DNA of 36,422 bases from Sporosarcina sp. NCCP-2222 (GTDB lineage Bacteria > Bacillota > Bacilli > Bacillales_A > Planococcaceae), in assembly GCF_023168145.1 (NCBI RefSeq), contig NZ_BQYK01000004.1:209739-246160 (forward strand). Reading direction: 5' to 3'. A program made the translations under genes and the position numbers. Positions within the stretch are counted from its first letter, which is position 1; every line of letters begins with the position of its first letter. Shown here in pieces: positions 15,373 through 22,499 of this stretch. The notes under the pieces were generated by a model. It was not told the origin of the DNA, made no database searches, and worked only from the letters and a program-made list of their open reading frames with translations.

Positions 15373-16070
15373 GATCCAGAGGAAGCTCCCTTCAATACGT
15401 AGCCGACTCCTCTGACCGTTTGGATCATGGACGTGTCATCGCCATTATCGATTTTCTTCCTGACATAGCGGATGTATACATCGACAACATTCGTATCGCC
15501 GTAATAATCGTATCCCCACACCGCATCGAGCAGCTGCTCGCGTGTCAGAACTTGATTTGGATGCTTCAATAAATGCAACAGCAAATCATATTCGCGCGGG
15601 GTCAGATCAATCAGTTTGCCATCCCGTTTTACCTCGCGGGTTTGATCGTGAATGGAGAGGCCTCCATAGGAAAAGAGATGTTCCTCTTTTTCAGGTACCG
15701 TTCGTTTCGACATACGGAGAGCCGAGCGAATGCGAGCCAGCAGTTCATCAATCTCAAACGGCTTTGTCACGTAATCGTTCGCACCCAGATCCAGGCCCGC
15801 CACTTTATCCGACACATCACTTTTCGCCGTCAATAAAATAACAGGTGTATCCATCTCTGTCGCCCGGATGCGCCGGAGTACATCCAGCCCATTCAAGCCC
15901 GGCAGCATCAAATCGAGCAGCACCAAATCCCAATTATTCTCCCGGTAGGTTATTAGCCCATCCGTTCCGGTATAGGCAATCCCCACCTCATACCCTTCAA
16001 ACTCCAGCTCTAATTGAAGGACCCGTGCGATACTTTCCTCGTCCTCTATGACCAAAATCTTCTCACTCAT
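15369..16070 (-). CDS. OmpR/PhoB-family response regulator, YkoG-like
   Basis: A 233-residue regulator. The receiver domain has the acidic pair near ED10-E11, phospho-acceptor D53 (LVLLDLMLPG), T79 (ILLTAKSD) and K101 (DYVTKPFE). A winged-helix effector domain follows (about 130-230, with LTPREYDLLLHLLKHPNQVLTREQL and VVDVYIRYVRKKID). It begins after AGGTG and is the first gene of the RR-kinase-PepSY unit. A -10-like TAGAAT is upstream without a clear -35, as expected for a regulated promoter. Its likely target is the four-PepSY gene just upstream, where phased repeats occur. Confidence 0.92.
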   Translation of the reverse strand: MSEKILVIEDEESIARVLQLELEFEGYEVGIAYTGTDGLITYRENNWDLVLLDLMLPGLNGLDVLRRIRATEMDTPVILLTAKSDVSDKVAGLDLGANDYVTKPFEIDELLARIRSALRMSKRTVPEKEEHLFSYGGLSIHDQTREVKRDGKLIDLTPREYDLLLHLLKHPNQVLTREQLLDAVWGYDYYGDTNVVDVYIRYVRKKIDNGDDTSMIQTVRGVGYVLKGASSGS

Positions 16071-16140
16071 GTTCGATCACCTATCTGTTTTCCTTTTATT
16101 CTATCGAAATCAGCCTCTATCGTCTATTTGTCGCCCTACT

Positions 16141-16180
16141 TAAAAAATACATGCCCGGCGGCTAAGGGGCCTGGCATGTA
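16141..16180 (-). terminator. Terminator of the four-PepSY gene
   Basis: TACATGCC (16148-16155) and GGCATGTA (16173-16180) form an 8-bp stem with a GC-rich inner loop. On the minus strand it is followed by TTTTTTA. It separates the PepSY gene from the two-component operon. Confidence 0.8.
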
Positions 16181-16214
16181 CTTGTGTGTTTTTATGTTTT
16201 TATGCTTAATTCAT

Positions 16215-17282
16215 TTATTCGTCTTTTTCAAATGAAACAAGGGTACCTGTCGCCGCATCGATTTCCAATTCGTATTCGACATCGCCATCTTCCATTTCAA
16301 TTTCCCAAACACCGTCATCCAGTTCAATTTCCGTTACTACACCACTTGCATGGCGCTTTGCAATCGCAATCGCTTCCTCTTTCGACAAACCTGACTTTTT
16401 CACAGATTGTTTAGGGGACTGTTGTGTAGCTGTAGCTACCTTCGTTTCCACCTTTTGAGTTGTCGCTTGTGCTGCCGGCTCACCCACTTTTAATGTGTGA
16501 TTAGAGGAAACCGGCTTTGTTGCAGCTTGCTGTGACTTTTTCGCACTTACTTTTTTATACTGCTCTTTTTCAAATGAAATTAATTCGCCTGTAACTGCAT
16601 CCAAGGTAAGCTCATACTTGAATCGATCATCCTTCATCTCGATCTCATACACACGGTTGCCGTCTTCGCGGTCCAGTTCGATCTTTTTCACATTTCCAAC
16701 CGCATGTTTCTTCGCGAATGCGAGGGCTTCCTCTTTCTTCAAGAGCTGACCGGATTGGTTATTGTTCTTTCCGGATTTGAGCTCCTTCTCGAATTTAACG
16801 ATTTCACCTGTGATCGCATGCACTTTTACGTCATATTCATAGTTGTCATCGCGAAGTTCAATGTCATAATAGTACTGTTTGTTATCTTCGTCCAACTCGA
16901 TATCCACGACCTTGCCAGATGCCAGCTTCTTGGCAGCCGCAATCGCCTGATCCTCCGATAACAACTGGCCCGAAACTGCTGCCGGAACATTGGATTCTTG
17001 CTTACGAACCGCAACCGCGCCAGTCAACGCATCAATGTCCAGCTCATACTCAATTCCTTTCGACTCCACTTCGACCTCATAGACAGGTCCCGATTTCTTT
17101 TTCTCCAGCTCGATCTCGGTCACATGCCCGCCTACCTGCTGTACCGCCAACTCTTTCGCTTGCTGCAGCGTCAACATCTGTTTAGCTGTCGCACTCGAAC
17201 TTGAAACAGAATCATCAGCCAGGGCTACGCTACCGACGGCAACGACTCCCGCCAATGCAGGAATCAACATCCACTTCTTCAA
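16215..17282 (-). CDS. Secreted protein with four PepSY domains
   Basis: A 355-residue protein with a signal peptide (MKKWMLIPALAGVVAVGSVA, likely cleaved after LA at 22). Four PepSY-type repeats lie at about 36-95, 108-168, 183-241 and 297-355. Each has a helix like AIAIAKRHASG, an IELDxxxxxYxxE(I/V) strand and (D/H)A(I/V/L/A)TGxxVxFEKE. Repeats 3 and 4 are separated by a low-complexity Ala/Thr/Lys/Gln linker. No membrane anchor follows, so it is probably released or held in the wall. PepSY domains often act as protease inhibitors or chaperone-like pieces. The start is TTG (17280-17282) 8 bp after AAAGGAGG; an in-frame ATG four codons later is the alternative. It is transcribed separately from the two-component operon. 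Confidence 0.85.
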   Translation of the reverse strand: MKKWMLIPALAGVVAVGSVALADDSVSSSSATAKQMLTLQQAKELAVQQVGGHVTEIELEKKKSGPVYEVEVESKGIEYELDIDALTGAVAVRKQESNVPAAVSGQLLSEDQAIAAAKKLASGKVVDIELDEDNKQYYYDIELRDDNYEYDVKVHAITGEIVKFEKELKSGKNNNQSGQLLKKEEALAFAKKHAVGNVKKIELDREDGNRVYEIEMKDDRFKYELTLDAVTGELISFEKEQYKKVSAKKSQQAATKPVSSNHTLKVGEPAAQATTQKVETKVATATQQSPKQSVKKSGLSKEEAIAIAKRHASGVVTEIELDDGVWEIEMEDGDVEYELEIDAATGTLVSFEKDE

Positions 17283-17320
17283 AATGATCTCCTCCTTTAT
17301 TCTGCACTCTTAGCATACCC

Positions 17321-17371
17321 CGTCAATATGAGAGGATAGGGAGAGGATTATTAGAAATTGATGAGAATGAT
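17321..17371 (-). promoter_or_regulatory. Helically phased repeats and -35-like box before the four-PepSY gene
   Basis: GAGAGGA occurs at 17330 and 17341, 11 bp apart, and a related GAGAATGA at 17363, a further 22 bp away. All are on one face of the helix, just upstream of a -35-like TTGACG (minus strand, 17321-17326). A weak -10 (CAGAAT) follows 16 bp later but is very close to the ribosome binding site. Direct repeats at 11-bp spacing upstream of -35 are typical of OmpR-family activator sites; binding is inferred. Confidence 0.45.
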
Positions 17372-17599
17372 AGATTTCATAAAAGAGAATGGCAAATTGC
17401 CGATTTACGGGTGAAATGGACAGAGAACGACATCCAGAAACCTGACGTGCAGAAAGAATACTCGCTTATGAATACTCGTATTATGAAACGGAAGGAGATA
17501 TGATTTAAATCATCTACCAACGGATGTAACTGTTCAAAAACTAGGGAAACAGAACAAGCCCCCCTGACAAGAATATAGGCGATGATAAAGGAGAATATC
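17372..17599. other. Intergenic stretch with possible gene remnant
   Basis: No intact gene. A 40-codon open run on the plus strand ending near 17501 (REWQIADLRVKWTENDIQ and following, closing MKRKEI) reads like protein but has no start or ribosome binding site, and may be the tail of a decayed gene. The ribosome binding site AAAGGAG of the MerR gene is at the right edge. This is also about where base composition shifts to AT-rich. Confidence 0.3.
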
Positions 17600-18394
17600 A
17601 TGTACACAATAGGACAAGTAGCGAAATTTTTAGGTGTATCGAGAGACACTTTAAAATATTACGAGGAAAAGGAATTAGTAAAGCCTAAGCAAAATATGGA
17701 GAATGGCTATAGAAGTTATAATCGTTTTGATATATACGATATAGCCACAGTTAATTTCTATAGAGAAATGGATATAGAAATAAAGAAAATCCAGGAGTTG
17801 CGAAAAAGTAAAAGTGTAGAAGGGATAAAATCATTACTTGAAGAGAAAGAACAAGAGGTAATAGAAGAAATAGAATATAAAAAGCTAGTGTTAAAAAAGC
17901 TGCAAATCATTAAGGAGGACTGCGAAAAAATCGATCAATTCTCAGGTACATATACGATAAGGGAAATGAAACCTTTAGTGATAAAAGGTGAAATAGAACA
18001 TATCGATTCTTATGATGAATATGAAACGCTTAAAGAGAATATGGACAGCTTGAAAAGTGCAGTGACTCTCACCTCCTTGCGAAGAGTCATAAGGTTTAAT
18101 GACGAAGGCATCTTTGATGAAAAGGTTGTCATTGTAAAAAGAGCAGAAGATGCACCGAACGAAATGGAAGGTGAAATTCTGTCGCATCCAAAATGCATGT
18201 ATACCATTATCGAAGATGGCAGATGGTCAACTGGTGGAAAGAATATAGACCAGAACGTGGAAGCGAATGTAAGAAAAGCGGCATTAGAAAATGGATACGA
18301 GCTTTCAGGACTGGTTTATATAAATCAATTACTGACCACCTACGAAGATGGGCTAGAACGAGTTTTCTTAGAAATGTATGTCCCAATTAAATAA
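17600..18394 (+). CDS. MerR-family regulator with GyrI-like effector domain
   Basis: A 264-residue protein. The MerR helix-turn-helix is at residues 1-70 (MYTIGQVAKFLGVSRDTLKY, YEEKELVKP, NGYRSYNRFDIYDI). It is followed by a coiled-coil dimerisation helix (about 75-112) and a C-terminal region (about 120-264) of the GyrI-like/BltR-type drug-binding pattern ending LERVFLEMYVPIK. Such proteins activate efflux or resistance genes when a drug is bound. The start at 17600 follows AAAGGAG by 6 bp. It lies 107 bp before a CPBP protease gene on the same strand, which may be its target. Neighbouring base use is AT-rich. Confidence 0.88.
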   Translation: MYTIGQVAKFLGVSRDTLKYYEEKELVKPKQNMENGYRSYNRFDIYDIATVNFYREMDIEIKKIQELRKSKSVEGIKSLLEEKEQEVIEEIEYKKLVLKKLQIIKEDCEKIDQFSGTYTIREMKPLVIKGEIEHIDSYDEYETLKENMDSLKSAVTLTSLRRVIRFNDEGIFDEKVVIVKRAEDAPNEMEGEILSHPKCMYTIIEDGRWSTGGKNIDQNVEANVRKAALENGYELSGLVYINQLLTTYEDGLERVFLEMYVPIK

Positions 18395-18410
18395 GTATAG
18401 TGTTGTATTG

Positions 18411-18434
18411 ACCTGGGAGTAACCCCCGGGTTTA
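18411..18434 (+). terminator. Weak hairpin after the MerR gene
   Basis: ACCTGGG (18411-18417) pairs with CCCGGGT (18425-18431) with one G-T pair and a 7-nt loop. Only a short T stretch follows, so read-through into the next gene is possible. Confidence 0.4.
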
Positions 18435-18501
18435 CGCTAAAGATATTCGAAAATAGATGCACCATTCTATTTACGAAATACTTATAAAGCGAGGATTACA
18501 C

Positions 18502-19332
18502 ATGAATGAAAAGAAACTAAGAAAACCAGTAGTACAATTTATTCTGTTAACCAATCTCATTTTCCTTCCTCTTTTTTGTCTTGTAGGGGCCGTAAAGTTG
18601 TTAGGATATCCGACATGGATCTTTGATGTCGTGCTCGGTATATCAGCTTGGTCCTCAACATTCGCTTTTGCAGCGTTATTCAAAAAAATCTATCCCGGGC
18701 AGAGTTTTATACAATTTATAAAGAATAAATTTAAGAATAGACTAAAGCTTTCTGCGCTACTTACGGCTAGTATGATTCAAATCTTCATATTTTTGATGAT
18801 TCTTATTTTCATATCCACTAGAAGTGAAGCAGACTCCCTTTTCACTAAAACCTCATGGGGTGTATTGGTCTATTACTTCTTTAAAACGCTTCTGTCCGGT
18901 CCATTAGGAGAAGAACTAGGATGGAGAGGTTTCGCACTACTAGAGCTCCAAAAGAAATATCCGCCGTTACTAGCCTCCATCATTATTGGATTTTGGTGGG
19001 GATTATGGCATCTCCCTATCTGGTTTACTACTGGTTATATGGGGATGGATTTCCTCAAATATAGCTTCTTCTTTATGATTGCTATCATTTCCACTACGAT
19101 TCTTATGACAGCATTTTATAACTTAAATCGTAATTTAACGATTCCTATCACCATCCACTTTTTCTTCAACTTTTTTATTGGCCTCATTAAGGGGAACTTA
19201 ATTGATTTAATTATGTACAACGCATTTTTATATGGAATCGCTGCCTTTTTAATCATCGTCATCAATCCAAAGAAAGTTCTATATGGCAATAAAAACATAA
19301 TTCCTATGAACGGAAACAATTCCATTGCGTAA
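18502..19332 (+). CDS. CPBP-family intramembrane metalloprotease (CAAX protease/abortive-infection type)
   Basis: A 276-residue membrane protein with about seven hydrophobic segments. The family motifs are complete: E137-E138-x-x-x-R142 in GEELGWRGF, H170 in GFWWGLWHLP, and H219-x-x-x-N223 in TIHFFFNFF. Bacterial members include bacteriocin-immunity and peptide-processing proteins; the substrate is unknown. The start at 18502 follows GCGAGG; an earlier in-frame ATG at 18457 has no ribosome binding site. It lies between the MerR gene and the two-component/ABC module, so it may add to peptide-antibiotic protection, which is inferred. Confidence 0.88.
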   Translation: MNEKKLRKPVVQFILLTNLIFLPLFCLVGAVKLLGYPTWIFDVVLGISAWSSTFAFAALFKKIYPGQSFIQFIKNKFKNRLKLSALLTASMIQIFIFLMILIFISTRSEADSLFTKTSWGVLVYYFFKTLLSGPLGEELGWRGFALLELQKKYPPLLASIIIGFWWGLWHLPIWFTTGYMGMDFLKYSFFFMIAIISTTILMTAFYNLNRNLTIPITIHFFFNFFIGLIKGNLIDLIMYNAFLYGIAAFLIIVINPKKVLYGNKNIIPMNGNNSIA

Positions 19333-19338
19333 CCTTGT

Positions 19339-19374
19339 CCACTCGCAGATGCCTTCATTTGCGAGTGGTTCTTA
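19339..19374 (+). terminator. Terminator of the CPBP gene
   Basis: CCACTCGCA (19339-19347) and TGCGAGTGG (19360-19368) form a perfect 9-bp stem with a 12-nt loop, followed by TTCTTA. It lies 7 bp after the stop. Confidence 0.65.
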
Positions 19375-19663
19375 AAAGCAACCTCCCTCTACTCCGCAAA
19401 GATTTTTTATCCAATTTCAGGTTCGCGCTCTCGAAGACAAATTCGTTCTCTCAGTCCCCTTTTATGCTAAGAGAGTAAATACATAACATAACATACCCTC
19501 CTTCTGTCCCAAGGCATCTGGAGTAAGTTCATTCTTTCGACTAATAATAGCGACTCACAACACAAAGAGATGGAATCGTCCATTCCAGTGCATGGAACTC
19601 AGAGCAGAAAAATACTGTATACTGTATCTATCTAGAATAAAAATCTTTTTTAGGAGATTAACG
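19375..19663 (+). promoter_or_regulatory. Leader region of the second two-component system
   Basis: No gene is seen. It contains an inverted repeat TGGAAT-CGTCC-ATTCCA (19571-19587), followed shortly by a TGGAAC half-site, and a direct repeat of ACTGTAT close to a TAGAAT that may be a -10. The ribosome binding site TAGGAG precedes the start at 19664. Assignments are tentative. Confidence 0.3.
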
Positions 19664-20353
19664 ATGAAAGTAGATTGTTTAATTGTTGATGATGAGATTG
19701 CATTAGCTGAAACAACTAGTGAATACTTTAATATGTTTGAAGTGAAAACAGCATTTGTCACAAGTGCCGAGGAATGCGAACGTTTTTTGGAGAAGAATGA
19801 ACCCTCTATAATTCTTCTCGACATTAATCTTGGTCAGGAATCCGGGTTTGATTTGTGCAAGAAATTGCGCCAAACGATGCAAATACCGATATTATTTGTC
19901 AGTGCACGATCTAGCAATGATGATGTTTTAATCGCGCTTAATATTGGTGGTGATGATTACATTCAAAAACCCTATACGCTAAGCATCTTACTGGCTAAAG
20001 TTAAAGCAGTTCTAAAAAGATATGGGAACGTGTCTAGCAATCAACAAGATGTTTTAGAGTTTGGACAGATTCAAATAGATACCAAACTCCAACGTGTGCG
20101 AGTAAATGGCAACGAAATTCAATTAAAAACGATGGAATATAAACTTCTTTCGTATTTAGTGAAAAACAAAAATCGTATTATTACTAAAAACGAATTATTT
20201 ACAAAGGTATGGGGAGATTCATTTGTAGGCGATGGAACCCTAAATGTGCATATACGACATTTACGAGAGAAGATCGAAAGCAATCCTACTAAACCGCAGT
20301 TTATAAAAACAATATGGGGAACGGGCTATGTATTAGAGGATCCTACACAATGA
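19664..20353 (+). CDS. OmpR-family response regulator of an ABC-transporter-linked two-component system
   Basis: A 229-residue protein. The receiver has acidic D9-D10-E11, phospho-acceptor D53 (IILLDINLG), S80 (ILFVSARSS) and K102 (DYIQKPYT). A winged-helix domain follows (ALKTMEYKLLS-like region, LNVHIRHLREKIE). The start at 19664 follows TTAGGAG; a longer frame upstream lacks a binding site. Its last codon overlaps the kinase start (ATGA). The system precedes an ABC transporter, as in antimicrobial-peptide detoxification modules, and phased TTAAG repeats before that transporter are candidate binding sites. Confidence 0.92.
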   Translation: MKVDCLIVDDEIALAETTSEYFNMFEVKTAFVTSAEECERFLEKNEPSIILLDINLGQESGFDLCKKLRQTMQIPILFVSARSSNDDVLIALNIGGDDYIQKPYTLSILLAKVKAVLKRYGNVSSNQQDVLEFGQIQIDTKLQRVRVNGNEIQLKTMEYKLLSYLVKNKNRIITKNELFTKVWGDSFVGDGTLNVHIRHLREKIESNPTKPQFIKTIWGTGYVLEDPTQ

Positions 20354-21615
20354 AAATTAAGTTATTAGGTGTCATGATTTTAATTATTTTTTGTATCGGG
20401 ATCTCCGTTTCCATAATTATCATCAACAATAAAACGATACCCAAAGTAAATCTTGTCGATATCAATGATGTCTCCAAGCTTGCTGAAAAAAATTGGGGTC
20501 AAATTCGTGATATTACATTTCTGCATCGTGACATAGAACAACCCTTCTCTATTATAGATAAGGGAGAAAATATTATTTATCAAACGCCGAGTAATTATTT
20601 CAACGGTGTAAATGAAGCCATAAAAAATAAAGATACAATTGTCGATCTAAAGCAAAACAACGAGATTGTCGGGAAATTGATAATTCACAATAACGAACAG
20701 GAAGTCATTCAACAACTGAAGAGTGAACTAATTACTTTTATCGTTTTGATGTTTGTTCTGCTTTTGACAATCAGCCTTGTATATGTTGCCTATATTTACA
20801 AAGTGTTATTAAAACCATTCCAACATTTACAGGTTTTCGCTGCGAATGTAGCGAATGGCCATCTAGACTTCCCCTTACATATGGACAAGAATAACTACTT
20901 CGGTGCGTTTACGGAGAGCTTTGATATAATGCGCGAGGAACTGGCAACGGCTCGCCACAAAGAGTATGAAGCCAACCGCAGTAAGAAAGAGCTTGTTGCC
21001 ACATTAAGCCATGATATTAAGACGCCTGTCGCTTCCATCAAGGCGATCAGTGAACTGATGCTCGTCCAGGCAAACGATGAAAAAATATTGAAGCATGTGA
21101 ATACGATCTATTCAAAAGCGGATCAAATTAATTTACTCGTAACAGATATGTTTCACTCTACATTGGAAGAGCTCCAACAACTAAATTTAACAATAACCGA
21201 ACAATCAAGTGAAGTACTCGTTACTATGATTGAGGATGTTAATTACCATCATAAAATCCAATATGACCCTATTCCACAATGCATCATTTTAACGGATGCA
21301 ATACGTATGCAACAGGTAATTGACAATATTATTAGCAACTCCTATAAATATGCAGGCACAAGCATTTCAATTCAATCTCAAATTAACGAAGGATATCTTG
21401 AGCTTCATATACATGATTTTGGCCCCGGGATGCGAGAAGAAGAATTACCACTCCTGTACAATAAATATTATCGAGGAACCAATGTCGCAGGTAAAAATGG
21501 CTCTGGGCTAGGTCTCTATATATCGAAATACTTCATAGAAAACACATTAGGGCAAATTGACTGCTACAATCGGAAGGATGGATTCACAGTCATTTTGAAA
21601 ATAAAACTTGCTTAA
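20350..21615 (+). CDS. Sensor histidine kinase with extracytoplasmic domain
   Basis: A 421-residue kinase: TM1 about 6-26, an external domain of about 100 residues, TM2 about 129-149, a HAMP-like linker, and catalytic domains. The phosphorylated residue is H221 (TLSHDIKTPVAS); ATP-binding boxes are VIDNIISNSYKYA (323-335), DFGPGM (356-361) and GSGLGLYIS (384-392). The sizeable external domain distinguishes it from the BceS type of intramembrane-sensing kinase, which has almost none, so it may detect its ligand directly. It is translationally coupled to the regulator. A hairpin terminator lies about 60 bp after its stop. Confidence 0.92.
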   Translation: MKIKLLGVMILIIFCIGISVSIIIINNKTIPKVNLVDINDVSKLAEKNWGQIRDITFLHRDIEQPFSIIDKGENIIYQTPSNYFNGVNEAIKNKDTIVDLKQNNEIVGKLIIHNNEQEVIQQLKSELITFIVLMFVLLLTISLVYVAYIYKVLLKPFQHLQVFAANVANGHLDFPLHMDKNNYFGAFTESFDIMREELATARHKEYEANRSKKELVATLSHDIKTPVASIKAISELMLVQANDEKILKHVNTIYSKADQINLLVTDMFHSTLEELQQLNLTITEQSSEVLVTMIEDVNYHHKIQYDPIPQCIILTDAIRMQQVIDNIISNSYKYAGTSISIQSQINEGYLELHIHDFGPGMREEELPLLYNKYYRGTNVAGKNGSGLGLYISKYFIENTLGQIDCYNRKDGFTVILKIKLA

Positions 21616-21619
21616 ATAT

Positions 21620-21674
21620 TTAAGGGTTAGTTAAGAAATGCACAAAGATTGGCTAAGGACTTCTTTTGTATGAT
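21620..21674 (+). promoter_or_regulatory. Promoter of the ABC operon with phased TTAAG repeats
   Basis: TTAAG at 21620 and at 21631 (11 bp apart), plus CTAAG at 21653 (22 bp further), lie on one helical face upstream of a -10 TATGAT (21669-21674) that lacks a good -35. This is the layout of a promoter needing an OmpR-family activator; the adjacent response regulator is the obvious candidate. Binding is inferred. Confidence 0.5.
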
Positions 21675-21676
21675 AA

Positions 21677-21707
21677 GACTGTAATCTTCATTACGGTCTT
21701 TTTATTT
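21677..21707 (+). terminator. Terminator after the two-component system, overlapping the ABC promoter
   Basis: GACTGTAAT (21677-21685) pairs with ATTACGGTC (21690-21698; one G-T pair) around a CTTC loop, followed by TTTTTATTT. Because the -10 of the ABC promoter ends at 21674, transcripts starting near 21681 would lack part of the 5' arm and escape the terminator, while read-through from the kinase gene would be stopped. Confidence 0.75.
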
Positions 21708-21733
21708 GGGCTAAAAAAGGAGAGGGTCAATAA

Positions 21734-22498
21734 ATGATGACAAAGACAATTATTAAAACGGAAAAGTTGTGTAAAACCTTTTCAAGCGGCGGCGTCCAAC
21801 AGCATGTACTAAAAAACTTGGATCTCAATTTAATGGAAGGAGATTTTACCATCATCATGGGAAGTTCGGGATCTGGGAAATCGACTCTGCTATACGCAAT
21901 TAGCGGTATGGATAAACCGACATTAGGTGAAATAGAATTTGCCGGAAAGAACATCTCCAAATTAAACAACGATCAACTGGCCATTTTCAGAAGGAAACAT
22001 TGCGGGTTTGTTTTTCAACAAATCTATTTACTAGATAATATGAGCGTACTCGATAATGTACTGGCAAGCGGCCTTTTAGTAAACAAAGATAAGCGTGGCA
22101 TTGTTAAAAGAGCGAAGGAGCTATTAACACAAGTAGGGATTGATGAGAAATCATGGTCTAAATTCCCGACTCAGCTTTCAGGAGGAGAAGCACAGCGAGT
22201 AGGAATTGTGAGAGCCATCATTAATAGTCCTGAAATATTATTTGCTGATGAACCAACAGGTGCATTAAACTCCACTTCCAGTGATCGTGTTTTAGATGTG
22301 TTCATGAATGTGAACCGGAATGGGCAATCCATTGTATTAGTAACACATGATGTGAAAACAGCATTGCGCGGAAACCGAATTATTTATTTGCGAGATGGGG
22401 TCATTTGCGGTGACTTGAATCTTGGCCCATACAGTGAGGATAAGAATATAGAGCGTCATGAAAAGCTTAAACATTTCTTAGCAGAAATGGGGTGGTAA
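21734..22498 (+). CDS. ABC transporter ATP-binding protein (MacB/LolD family)
   Basis: A 254-residue ATPase: Walker A GSSGSGKST (43-51), Q-loop VFQQ, signature LSGGEAQR (148-155), Walker B ILFADEP (168-174) and switch H205 (LVTHD). It powers the permease encoded 1 bp downstream. Members of this family with an adjacent two-component system usually remove or sense peptide antibiotics at the membrane. The start follows AAAAAGGAGAGG; a second ATG directly after is possible. The C-terminus extends about 30 residues past the usual core. Confidence 0.93.
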   Translation: MMTKTIIKTEKLCKTFSSGGVQQHVLKNLDLNLMEGDFTIIMGSSGSGKSTLLYAISGMDKPTLGEIEFAGKNISKLNNDQLAIFRRKHCGFVFQQIYLLDNMSVLDNVLASGLLVNKDKRGIVKRAKELLTQVGIDEKSWSKFPTQLSGGEAQRVGIVRAIINSPEILFADEPTGALNSTSSDRVLDVFMNVNRNGQSIVLVTHDVKTALRGNRIIYLRDGVICGDLNLGPYSEDKNIERHEKLKHFLAEMGW

Positions 22499-22499
22499 G

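Noticed and set aside
17377..17649. 90-codon minus-strand frame with a hydrophobic segment
   Set aside because: It overlaps the start of the MerR gene antisense, lacks a ribosome binding site and crosses what looks like a decayed plus-strand remnant.
19570..19635. 21-codon reading frame that might encode a signalling peptide for the second two-component system
   Set aside because: No ribosome binding site at a workable distance and no secretion or processing signal.
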